64,000 nt of DNA, taken from the NCBI GenBank assembly GCA_049517655.1, contig JBEKRQ010000003.1:1-64000 (forward strand), written 5' to 3'. Positions 41,368 to 49,152 of this stretch are shown here, piece by piece. How positions within the stretch are numbered: position 1 is the stretch's first letter; each line of letters starts with the position of its first letter. The notes below the pieces were generated by a model. That model was given only the letters and a program-made list of their open reading frames with translations. It made no database searches and was not told where the DNA came from. The stretch is from UBA11358 sp049517655 (GTDB lineage Bacteria > Verrucomicrobiota > Verrucomicrobiia > Limisphaerales > UBA11358). The position numbers were made by a program, and so were the translations under genes.

Positions 41368-44256
41368 TCAACCTTGCAGCGCGGCCAGCGCAGTCTTCAC
41401 GTGCTCGCGCTTGGATTGCCACTCGGCGAGGCGCTGCTTGTGCTCGGCCAAAACGTTGGGCGGAACTTTTTGCGTGAAGTTCTGGTTGGCAAGCTTCTGT
41501 TCGACCTTGGCCGCCTCGGCCTCGATTTTTTCCAGCTCTTTCTTCAGCCGCGCCGTCTCGGCCGCCTTGTCAATCAATCCTTCCAGCGGCAGGAACAAAT
41601 CGCCCAGCTCGGTGCGCACCGTCATCGTGTTCTTCGACGGCTGATATTTCGCGCTCACCTCGACCGCCTCGGCGTTGAGCAGCAGCTTGAGCACTTCGAT
41701 GTCGTGCGCCGCCAATTTGCGCGCCGGCTTGAAGATAAACTTGATCTTTTTGTTCGCGGCGATGTTTGCGGCGCGGCGCAAATTGCGGCCTTGCGTGACA
41801 AATTCGTTCCGCGCCTCGATATGCTTTTCATTCCGTTCGGTCAGGCCGTAATGCGTCTTGAAATCGTCATCGAGTGGTTTGGGCCAAGGCGCGAACATGA
41901 CGGTCTTGCCACCCTGATTTTCCGGCATGTCATCAGCATATCCCATCCCATGCCAGAGTTCCTCCGTAATGAACGGCAGGAACGGATGAAACAGGCGCAG
42001 CGTGTGCGACAAAACAAAATCAATCACTGCCAGCGTATTCGCCTTGCGCGCGTTTTTTTCGGGGATCGCACGCGCCTCGCGTGCTGTCGAAGTCGCCTCG
42101 ACTTCGACATTTTTCGCCATAGAGGTTCCGGTCAGCGGGGCGCTGACCTGTGCAGCCGGGGCGGCCGCGCTCCCCAAAACAGCCTTGCTCGCCTCGACAT
42201 ACCAATCGCAATACTCACTCCAGAAAAAGCGGTAAAGCGTGGCCGTGGCGTCGCTGAATTTATATTCGGCGAACGCGGTATTCATCTCACGGATGGCCGT
42301 GTCGAGCTTCAACAAAATCCATTTATCGTCGGACGTCAGAAGCCTGGGATCGATTTCGCTCTGAATTTCACCGCCCTGCATTTGCCTGAATCTGCAAGCA
42401 TTCCAGAGCTTGTTGCAAAAATTGCGGCCCAGCTCGACGTTCTGTTCGTCAAACAAAATATCCTGTCCGAGTGGCGCGCTGCGCATGGTGCCGAACCGGA
42501 GCGCGTCGGCGCCGTATTTATTAATGAGGTCGAGCGGATCGGGCGAATTGCCGAGGCTCTTGGACATCTTGCGCCCCCGCTTGTCGCGGATGATGCCAGT
42601 GAAATAAACATTCCGGAACGGCAAATCCCCCATGAACTCGTAACCCGCCATGATCATGCGCGCGACCCAGAAGAAAATGATGTCCGGCCCGGTGACGAGG
42701 TCGGTGGTTGGATAGAAGGCTTGGAGTGTTGGGTTGTTGGAGTCTTGGGATTGGTTGCCCGTCCAACCCATCGTCGCAAACGGCCAGAGCCAGGAACTGA
42801 ACCAGGTGTCGAGCACGTCGGGGTCTTGCTCCCAATTTTCCGGATTGGAAGGTGGCTCGACGCCAACGTAAATTTCGGATTTCGGATTTCGGGTTTCGGA
42901 TTTTCCCGGTTTGAGATACCAAACCGGGATGCGATGTCCCCACCAAAGCTGGCGGCTGATACACCAGTCCTTGATGTTTCCCATCCAATGGTCATAGACC
43001 TTCGCCCAACGTTGCGGATGGAAGCGCATTTTTTGGTAGGGCGCGCAGTCCCCAGCCGACTTATCCGCTGAGACAGCGGACTCTACAGTTTCCTGCTCCA
43101 CACACGCCCGGGATTTTTCCACGCTCGGATATTTCAAAAACCATTGCTCGCTCAGATACGGTTCGATGGGCACGTGGCTGCGCTGGCTGTAACCAACGTT
43201 GTGGACATAGTCTTCGGTCTTCAGCAACAGGCCCTGTTCGGTCAGTTTCTCAACCACGGCTTGGCGCGCTTTCATGCGGTCCAAGCCATCGAAGTCCTTG
43301 CCGGCTTCCTTCGTCATGTGGCCGTTGGGGCCGATGACGATGGTCAACGGCAATTTATGCCGCACGGCCATTTCATAATCGGCGGGGTCATGCGCAGGCG
43401 TCACCTTCACGCAACCGGTGCCGAACTTCGGGTCCACCAGTTCGTCGGCAATGACGGGGATGGGCTTGTTTTGGAGCGGTAGAAGGACTTTTTGCCCGAC
43501 AAGTTTCGTGTAACGCGGGTCTTTCGGGTTCACCGCCACCGCTTCGTCGCCGAGCATCGTTTCGGGGCGCGTTGTCGCCACGACCACGAATTCATCCACC
43601 TTGGGCCGGCCAGCCTCGTCGAGGAATGGATATTTGATGTGCCAGAGGTGGCCTTTCTCTTCGAGCATCTCGACTTCCTCGTCGGAGAGCGCGGTGCGGG
43701 CAGCGGGGTCCCAGTTCACCATGCGTTTGCCGCGATAGATGAGTCCCTTTTTGTAAAGCTCCACGAACACCTTCTGGACGCAGCGCGAATATTCCGGGTC
43801 CATCGTGAACCGTTCGCGCGTCCAATCGCACGACGCGCCGAGCTTTTTCAACTGCTGGATGATGATGCCGCCGTGTTTTTCCTTCCATTGCCAGACGCGT
43901 TCGAGGAATTTTTCACGGCCGAGGTCGTCGCGGTGCCGGATTTCGCCGGATTTCTTCAGCGCTTTCTCGACGACTGTCTGCGTGGCGATGCCGGCGTGGT
44001 CGGTGCCGGGCAGCCAGAGGACTTCCCTGCCGTCCATGCGCGCCTTGCGGGCGAGGATGTCTTGGATGGTGTTGTTGAGGACGTGGCCCATGGTGAGCAT
44101 GCCGGTGACGTTCGGCGGCGGGATGACGATGGAATAGGCCGGGCGTTTCGCGGTCACGCGCGCCGGGTCGGCAGCAAAACATTTTTGGTCGAGCCAGAAT
44201 TGGTACCATTTTTCTTCGACTGCTTGAGGCTCGTATGCTTTGGGAATTTCAGACAT
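41368..44256 (-). CDS. valS: Valyl-tRNA synthetase with four repeat-derived inserts
   Basis: A 962-residue class Ia synthetase that charges tRNA-Val. It has PPPNVTGMLTMGHVLN (HIGH region), GTDHAGIATQ, editing-domain motifs (TTRPETMLGDEAVAV), WCISRQLWWGHRIPVW, and RKMSKSLGNSPDP (KMSKS). A C-terminal coiled coil (LKKELEKIEAEAAKVEQ) ends it. Four insertions that keep the frame can be traced to repeats: hairpins at 42061-42175 (before the anticodon-binding domain), octamers at 42723-42755, heptamers at 42870-42905 and a hairpin piece at 43035-43100. All catalytic motifs are intact, so the enzyme is presumably functional. Confidence 0.95.
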   Translation of the reverse strand: MSEIPKAYEPQAVEEKWYQFWLDQKCFAADPARVTAKRPAYSIVIPPPNVTGMLTMGHVLNNTIQDILARKARMDGREVLWLPGTDHAGIATQTVVEKALKKSGEIRHRDDLGREKFLERVWQWKEKHGGIIIQQLKKLGASCDWTRERFTMDPEYSRCVQKVFVELYKKGLIYRGKRMVNWDPAARTALSDEEVEMLEEKGHLWHIKYPFLDEAGRPKVDEFVVVATTRPETMLGDEAVAVNPKDPRYTKLVGQKVLLPLQNKPIPVIADELVDPKFGTGCVKVTPAHDPADYEMAVRHKLPLTIVIGPNGHMTKEAGKDFDGLDRMKARQAVVEKLTEQGLLLKTEDYVHNVGYSQRSHVPIEPYLSEQWFLKYPSVEKSRACVEQETVESAVSADKSAGDCAPYQKMRFHPQRWAKVYDHWMGNIKDWCISRQLWWGHRIPVWYLKPGKSETRNPKSEIYVGVEPPSNPENWEQDPDVLDTWFSSWLWPFATMGWTGNQSQDSNNPTLQAFYPTTDLVTGPDIIFFWVARMIMAGYEFMGDLPFRNVYFTGIIRDKRGRKMSKSLGNSPDPLDLINKYGADALRFGTMRSAPLGQDILFDEQNVELGRNFCNKLWNACRFRQMQGGEIQSEIDPRLLTSDDKWILLKLDTAIREMNTAFAEYKFSDATATLYRFFWSEYCDWYVEASKAVLGSAAAPAAQVSAPLTGTSMAKNVEVEATSTAREARAIPEKNARKANTLAVIDFVLSHTLRLFHPFLPFITEELWHGMGYADDMPENQGGKTVMFAPWPKPLDDDFKTHYGLTERNEKHIEARNEFVTQGRNLRRAANIAANKKIKFIFKPARKLAAHDIEVLKLLLNAEAVEVSAKYQPSKNTMTVRTELGDLFLPLEGLIDKAAETARLKKELEKIEAEAAKVEQKLANQNFTQKVPPNVLAEHKQRLAEWQSKREHVKTALAALQG
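42061..42175. repeat. Hairpin train inserted in valS
   Basis: Ends GGGGATCGC and GCGCTCCCC resemble the 5937-6087 element. Perfect hairpins: 42068-42084 (GCACGCG, CCT, CGCGTGC), 42085-42109 (11-bp stem, CCT loop), 42130-42148 (GGTCAGCG, GGG, CGCTGACC). In valS it encodes an Ala/Ser/Thr/Glu-rich insert. Confidence 0.85.
42723..42755. repeat. Octanucleotide array in valS
   Basis: TTGGAGTG, TTGGGTTG, TTGGAGTC, TTGGGATT: four degenerate 8-nt units. The coding strand reads NQSQDSNNPT just before AFYPTTDLV. Confidence 0.65.
42870..42905. repeat. Heptanucleotide array in valS
   Basis: GGATTTC units (GGATTTC, GGATTTC, GGGTTTC, GGATTTT). The coding strand reads KSETRNPKSEI between WYLKPG and YVGVEPP. 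Confidence 0.85.
43035..43100. repeat. Hairpin element in valS with GGTAGGG end
   Basis: Begins GGTAGGGCGCG (43035) and contains the perfect hairpin 43064-43080 (TCCGCTG, AGA, CAGCGGA). No CCCTACC end is found, so it looks truncated. It encodes an insert ahead of MRFHPQRW. Confidence 0.65.
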
Positions 44257-44273
44257 TACAAAAGGGTTTTTAC

Positions 44274-44303
44274 GCGAATTTCACGAATTGGCGCGAATTA
44301 TTT
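44274..44303. repeat. AATTCGCG-type flank, left of the GxxExxY gene
   Basis: TTTTTACGCGAATTTCACG then AATTGGCGCGAATT. Its reverse complement recurs on the other side of the gene at about 44726-44757, giving imperfect inverted flanks of about 30 bases. Confidence 0.75.
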
Positions 44304-44711
44304 TTTAAAATCGGGCGACTCACTGGGCTTGGTTTCTGAACGGATGACACGTTTCCAAGTCAACGAATCCTCACCGAAGTTGACAAGCAATCCCAGCTTC
44401 AACTTTGAAGCGGTCAGATAATTGAGCACCTGTTTGATGTGTGCGTCCGTCAAACATTCACAGGCTTTGCCCTCAAAAAGAATTTTGTCCCAGATAACAA
44501 AATCGGCGTAATAAAAGTGGGGGAGAACCACACCTTTGTAAGCCACTTCATATTTTTGTTCGCAAGTGAACGGGATGTTGGATCGTTTCAAATCAACCAC
44601 AAGAGCGTCCTTGTAGATGACTTCGTCGTAACCCTTGTCCAATTCACGGTGAATCTCCATGCAAAAACCAACGAGCTTGAAAACCTCTTCCTTGTAAAGC
44701 AGGTTACTCAT
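44298..44711 (-). CDS. GxxExxY protein (PD-(D/E)XK nuclease-like)
   Basis: A 137-residue protein of the GxxExxY family, named for its motif, here GYDEVIY at about residue 27. The predicted PD-(D/E)XK core shows EQKYEVAYKG and YADFVIWDKILFEGKACE, with D/E...K positions of a nuclease fold. The function of the family is unknown. The gene stands alone between valS and cimA and is bounded by inverted AATTCGCG-type repeats, which suggests it is carried as a mobile or repeat-associated unit. Confidence 0.85.
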   Translation of the reverse strand: MSNLLYKEEVFKLVGFCMEIHRELDKGYDEVIYKDALVVDLKRSNIPFTCEQKYEVAYKGVVLPHFYYADFVIWDKILFEGKACECLTDAHIKQVLNYLTASKLKLGLLVNFGEDSLTWKRVIRSETKPSESPDFKK

Positions 44712-44725
44712 CGTTTTCGTCTGAA

Positions 44726-44757
44726 AATTGGCGGTAATTCGCGCAATTCACGTAAAA
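44726..44757. repeat. AATTCGCG-type flank, right of the GxxExxY gene
   Basis: AATTGGCGGTAATTCGCGC then AATTCACGTAAAAAA, the inverted partner of 44274-44303. Confidence 0.75.
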
Positions 44758-44777
44758 AAGTTTATGCGGTTCGCGTC

Positions 44778-46337
44778 TCATTTTTTCAACAGCGCGTATT
44801 CCATGCTGTCCACCAGCGCTTGCAAACTGGCTTCGATAATGTTTTCGCTCACACCGACCGTGCCCCATTCGCGTTTGCCGTCGCTGGATTGAATCAACAC
44901 GCGCGTTTTGGCGGCGGTGCCGGTGATACTGTCCAGGATGCGAACTTTATAATCCGTCAATTGAACGTGTTTCAGTTGCGGGAAAAATTTTACCAGCGCG
45001 GCGCGCAACGCGCTGTCGAGTGCGTTCACCGGGCCGTCGCCTTCAGCCACGGTTTGGGCGTGTTGATTGCCGACGCCGACTTTGACGGTGGCTTCGCAAA
45101 CATGATCCTTTCCGTCGCGGCGCATGGAAACGTGATAGCCATTCACATGAAACGACAGTTCGCAATGTTTGAGCGTCTTGCCGATGAGCAACGCCAGCGA
45201 CGCCTCGGCGGCTTCGAATTCGTAACCCTGATTTTCCAATTCCTTGACGCGCGCCGTGATGGTTTTCACTTCCGGCATGTCCGGCGTAAGCTTGAAACCG
45301 AGCTCCGCCGCCTTCATCAAAATGTTCGAGCGGCCGGACATGTCGCTGACGAGCACGCGGCGGAAATTGCCGACGGCTTCCGGATTGATGTGCTCGTAGC
45401 TGCGTGCGACGCGGTCAATGGCATGGGCGTGCATCCCGCCCTTGTGCGCGAACGCCGTTTGCCCGACCCACGGCTGGCGCGGATTGTGGCGCATGTTGGC
45501 GATTTCATCCACGAACTCGGAAAGTTCCTTCAACTTCGGCAACGACTTCGCGGGCACACCGAGCTTTTTCAACTTGAAATGCACCAGCGGAATGATGCTG
45601 GTCAAATTGCAATTGCCCGTGCGTTCACCGTAGCCGTTGATTGTGCCCTGCACTTGCGTCGCGCCGGCCTCAAGGGCCGCAATCGCGTTTGCGACGCCGA
45701 GGCCGCAATCGTCATGCGTGTGAATGCCGACTTTGCAATTGAGCTTGCCAACCGCGACCCTGGTGATGGTTGCGACTTCGTCCGGCAAACAACCCCCGTT
45801 TGTTTCGCAAAGCACAACGTAATCCGCGCCCGCCTTTTCCGCGGCCTGCCATGTCGCCAGTGCGTAATCCGGCTCGTCTTTGAAACCGTCAAAACTGTGC
45901 TCGGCGTCATAAATGACCATTTTGCCGTGGTCCTTCAAAAAGCGGATGGTGTCGCCGATCATCGCCAGGTTTTCGTCGGGCTTGGCGCGGAGCACTTCGG
46001 TCACGTGCAGCAGCCAGGTTTTGCCGACGATGGTTACGACCGGCGTTTCCGCTTCGAGGATCTGCCGCATCAATTCGTCCTTCTCCACGACCACACCCTT
46101 GCGGCGCGTCATGCTGAACGCCGCGATTCTGGCATTGCGCCACTTGCGCCGCGCAGCCTGTTTAAAGAATTCCAAATCCTTCGGATTGCTGCCGGGCCAG
46201 CCGCCTTCGATGTAATGCACCCCGAATGCGTCGAGCTTCTCAGCAATGCGGAGTTTGTCCGCGACCGAGAAATTGATGCCTTCACCCTGCGAACCGTCAC
46301 GCAGGGTCGTGTCATAGATTTCAACTTGGGGTTTCAT
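44778..46337 (-). CDS. cimA: Citramalate synthase
   Basis: A 519-residue enzyme of the LeuA/HMGL-like family from MKPQVEIYDTTLRDGSQG. The TTLRDG metal-binding start, GGWPGSNPKD, THDDCGLGVANA and an N-G-Y-G-E-R-T-G-N-C-N-L block favour the CimA subgroup (TIGR00977-like), which condenses pyruvate and acetyl-CoA to (R)-citramalate for threonine-independent isoleucine synthesis. A C-terminal LeuA dimer/allosteric domain spans about 380-519 (FHVNGYHVSMRRDG, VKILDS-like). The start at 46337 fits the family; earlier frame is not used. Possible feedback by isoleucine is inferred from the family. Confidence 0.9.
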   Translation of the reverse strand: MKPQVEIYDTTLRDGSQGEGINFSVADKLRIAEKLDAFGVHYIEGGWPGSNPKDLEFFKQAARRKWRNARIAAFSMTRRKGVVVEKDELMRQILEAETPVVTIVGKTWLLHVTEVLRAKPDENLAMIGDTIRFLKDHGKMVIYDAEHSFDGFKDEPDYALATWQAAEKAGADYVVLCETNGGCLPDEVATITRVAVGKLNCKVGIHTHDDCGLGVANAIAALEAGATQVQGTINGYGERTGNCNLTSIIPLVHFKLKKLGVPAKSLPKLKELSEFVDEIANMRHNPRQPWVGQTAFAHKGGMHAHAIDRVARSYEHINPEAVGNFRRVLVSDMSGRSNILMKAAELGFKLTPDMPEVKTITARVKELENQGYEFEAAEASLALLIGKTLKHCELSFHVNGYHVSMRRDGKDHVCEATVKVGVGNQHAQTVAEGDGPVNALDSALRAALVKFFPQLKHVQLTDYKVRILDSITGTAAKTRVLIQSSDGKREWGTVGVSENIIEASLQALVDSMEYALLKK

Positions 46338-46564
46338 AAAATGGCCCGCGAAAAAGCGGCGGACAATATCCCTGAATTTGGCGGGTCTGGCAAATCCCAA
46401 AACGAGAATCAATGGGCGGCTGGCAAAAGCGTGGGGTCAGGTTGCCGGCTTCGGCGACAACCCGGCGGTTTGCCCGGAGTTTTAATATGATTTTATATTT
46501 TCCAATAACTGCGTGACAAGCAGTTCACTCGGTGGTTATTTATTTGCAACAAATTTTTGGTAGT

Positions 46565-47872
46565 ATGAGCAAACAAATTAACTTCACACTGCACGAGCAG
46601 GACATTCCAACGCAATGGTACAACCTTCTGGCGGATTTTCCCGAACCGCTGCCGCCGCCGTTGCATCCGGGCACCAAACAGCCGCTGCCGCCGGAGGCGT
46701 TGCTCGCGATTTTCCCAGAAAATCTTGTGAAGCAGGAAATGTGTCCCGACCGGTGGATTCCGATTCCAGACGAGGTCCGCGAAATCTACACGCTGTGGCG
46801 GCCCACGCCGCTGTTGCGCGCGGTGCGGCTCGAACGCGCGCTGCAAACTCCGGCGCATATTTATTACAAATACGAAGGCGTCAGCCCCGCCGGCAGTCAC
46901 AAGCCCAACACCGCCGTCGCCCAAGCCTACTACAACAAAGTTGCCGGCACCAAGCGCCTCGCCACCGAGACCGGCGCGGGTCAATGGGGTGCGGCGCTCG
47001 CGTTTGCGTGCAAACTCTTTGGGCTGGAGTGCAATGTTTACATGGTCAAGGTGAGTTACCAGCAAAAGCCGTATCGCCGCATGCTCATGCACACGTGGGG
47101 CGCGACGGTGCATCCCAGCCCCAGCGACCAAACCGAATATGGACGCAAGCTGCTCCACGACGATCCGGATTGTCCCGGCAGCCTCGGCATCGCCATCAGC
47201 GAGGCAATTGAAGACACCGCCACGCATCCGAACACGAAATACTCGCTCGGCAGCGTGCTCAATCACGTCTGCCTCCACCAGACCGTCATCGGCCAAGAAG
47301 CCATCAAGCAGATGGAAATGGCTGGCGAGGAGCCGGACTCGATCATCGCCTGCTGCGGCGGCGGGAGCAATTTCGCCGGCATCGCATTTCCGTTCATTCA
47401 GAAAAAAATCACCAAGAAAAAGAAATATCGCATTGTGGCCGTCGAGCCGACCGCGTGTCCGTCGCTGACGAAGGGTGAATTGCGCTACGATTTCGGCGAC
47501 ACGGCGGAGATGACGCCGTTGCTGATGATGTACACACTCGGCCACAAATTCATGCCGCCGTCGATTCACGCGGGCGGACTGCGTTATCACGGCATGTCGC
47601 CGATGGTCAGCCACGCGCTCAAGCTCGGGCTGATCGAGGCGGAGGCGTATCATCAGACGAAGGTGTTCGAGGCCGGGACACTTTTTGCACGGACGGAAGG
47701 CATCGTGCCCGCGCCGGAATCCGCGCACGCCATTTGCGCCGTAGTGGAGGAGGCAAATCGCGCACGCGAGGCCGGCAAGAAGCGCGTGATCCTGTTCAAT
47801 CTCTCCGGACACGGGTTGCTCGACCTGAGCGCCTATGAAACCTACCTCACTGGAAAACTGCAGGATGTTTAA
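46565..47872 (+). CDS. Tryptophan synthase beta-like protein, TrpB2 class
   Basis: A 435-residue PLP enzyme from MSKQINFTLHEQDIP (46565). Long N-terminal segment and motif SPAGSHKPNTA with the PLP lysine mark the TrpB2 subgroup (TIGR01415). Others are RLATETGAGQWG, CCGGGSNFAG (phosphate-binding loop) and GLRYHGMSPMVS. TrpB2 joins indole and serine to tryptophan and works independently of TrpA. No other trp gene is nearby. It lies divergently from cimA with a 227-base spacer that holds a small hairpin near 46450-46470. Confidence 0.93.
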   Translation: MSKQINFTLHEQDIPTQWYNLLADFPEPLPPPLHPGTKQPLPPEALLAIFPENLVKQEMCPDRWIPIPDEVREIYTLWRPTPLLRAVRLERALQTPAHIYYKYEGVSPAGSHKPNTAVAQAYYNKVAGTKRLATETGAGQWGAALAFACKLFGLECNVYMVKVSYQQKPYRRMLMHTWGATVHPSPSDQTEYGRKLLHDDPDCPGSLGIAISEAIEDTATHPNTKYSLGSVLNHVCLHQTVIGQEAIKQMEMAGEEPDSIIACCGGGSNFAGIAFPFIQKKITKKKKYRIVAVEPTACPSLTKGELRYDFGDTAEMTPLLMMYTLGHKFMPPSIHAGGLRYHGMSPMVSHALKLGLIEAEAYHQTKVFEAGTLFARTEGIVPAPESAHAICAVVEEANRAREAGKKRVILFNLSGHGLLDLSAYETYLTGKLQDV

Positions 47873-47902
47873 CCCTGATTTCCAAACCCGAAATTACAAC
47901 CT

Positions 47903-48793
47903 ATGAAAACTCGAATTCAATTCCTCTTGCTTGCGCTGTCACTCGTGGCATTGCCCGGTCTCATTCAGGCGCAACCGACGCCGGTGCCCATAGTGGCCGC
48001 CCACTATCCGGCTGGCGCGGAAGGCATCAAGGGCGCTTCGTTGCCGCCACCGGGGGTGTATTTCCGCGACTACAACTTCTTTTACACCGCTGACAACTTC
48101 AAGGATGGCCCGCCGCAGTTCGACATCTTTGCCTACCTCAACGCGCCGCGTGTGATCTGGATGACCGACTGGAAAATTCTGGGCGCCAATTACGGCATGG
48201 ATATCATCGTGCCCTTTGGCTACTTGGACTGGAAGGTGATGGGCGCCCACCACAGCTATTTCGGCTTGGGCGACATCCAGATTGAACCACTGTTGCTGTC
48301 CTGGCATTTCAAGCAATTTGACCTCGCAGGCGGTTACGCGGTGTGGGCGCCGACAGGTGACTACAGTCCCAACCGTCCCGATATGCTTGCAAAAGGGTTC
48401 TGGTCGCACATGCTCACACTGGGCGCTACTTGGTATCCGGATGAAGAAAAAACCTGGGCACTGTCACTGCTGAACCGCTACGAGTTTTGCCAGGAACAGG
48501 AACAGACCCACACTGACCCGGGCCAGGTTTATACGATCGAATGGGGCCTCAGCAAAAGCCTCTGCAAGACGGTGGATATAGGCGTAATCGGATATTACCA
48601 GCAACAGGTGACCAAGGACTCCGGCCCAATGGCCACAACCAAGCTCGACCGTAAAGTGGGCATCGGACCGGAAATCAACGCGGTCTGTCCCAAGCTGGGA
48701 CTGATCACCTCGCTGAGATATGCCTACGAATTTGCCGCCGTGGAACGCCCCGAAGGTCATCTGGTCACGCTGACGCTGACGAAGCGGTTCTAG
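47903..48793 (+). CDS. MetA-pathway-like outer-membrane protein
   Basis: A 296-residue exported protein with a signal peptide (FLLLALSLVALPGLIQA) and a beta-barrel pattern ending in Phe (LVTLTLTKRF). It resembles the Phenol_MetA_deg/SphA-like family: EGIKGASLPPPGVYFRDYN, PFGYLDWKV, SYFGLGDIQIEPLLLSWH, YAVWAPTGDYSPNRPD. Such proteins are channels or sensors for small organic compounds. It begins 30 bases after the TrpB2 gene on the same strand, so co-transcription is possible although no functional link is clear. Confidence 0.85.
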   Translation: MKTRIQFLLLALSLVALPGLIQAQPTPVPIVAAHYPAGAEGIKGASLPPPGVYFRDYNFFYTADNFKDGPPQFDIFAYLNAPRVIWMTDWKILGANYGMDIIVPFGYLDWKVMGAHHSYFGLGDIQIEPLLLSWHFKQFDLAGGYAVWAPTGDYSPNRPDMLAKGFWSHMLTLGATWYPDEEKTWALSLLNRYEFCQEQEQTHTDPGQVYTIEWGLSKSLCKTVDIGVIGYYQQQVTKDSGPMATTKLDRKVGIGPEINAVCPKLGLITSLRYAYEFAAVERPEGHLVTLTLTKRF

Positions 48794-48984
48794 ACCGGTT
48801 CTCTGTTTGAAATTCCGCCTTTAGGGCGGTTCATTCGAGAATGAGCGGATTGGCGTGTGATGATGGCGATGCGGAATATAAAACTCCGTTGAGTTGACGA
48901 CAGAGAGAGGTGGTGCGCAAGGCAAAATCGCCTGAAAATGTGTTGCGCGCGTGGGGTTCGGCTCGTAAATTCCTCCTTTTGGGT

Positions 48985-49061
48985 GCACCCATAGCTCAAT
49001 TGGATAGAGCGGCTGACTACGGATCAGCAGGTTTCAGGTTCAACTCCTGATGGGTGCGCCA
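48985..49061 (+). tRNA. tRNA-Arg (anticodon ACG)
   Basis: A 77-nt tRNA: acceptor GCACCCA/TGGGTGC, discriminator G and encoded CCA. The D loop is AGCTCAATTGGATAGAGC, and the anticodon stem CTGAC/..TCAG has loop CTACGGA, anticodon ACG (read as ICG). T arm CAGG-TTCAACT-CCTG is present. It precedes the pilB gene by 91 bases. Confidence 0.95.
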
Positions 49062-49152
49062 GTTTGGATGAGCAACGCGCATTGACAATGCCGCGCGGAC
49101 AGGTAGTTTTCCTTGAAAATACCGCAAACTTGTGAAGTAAGCACAGCAAACC

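Noticed and set aside
41341..43071. 576-codon plus-strand ORF opposite valS
   Set aside because: Antisense shadow of valS; the KMSKS and anticodon-binding regions are on the minus strand.
44439..46490. 683-codon plus-strand ORF opposite cimA
   Set aside because: The minus strand encodes clear citramalate synthase motifs; the plus-strand translation has no recognisable domain.
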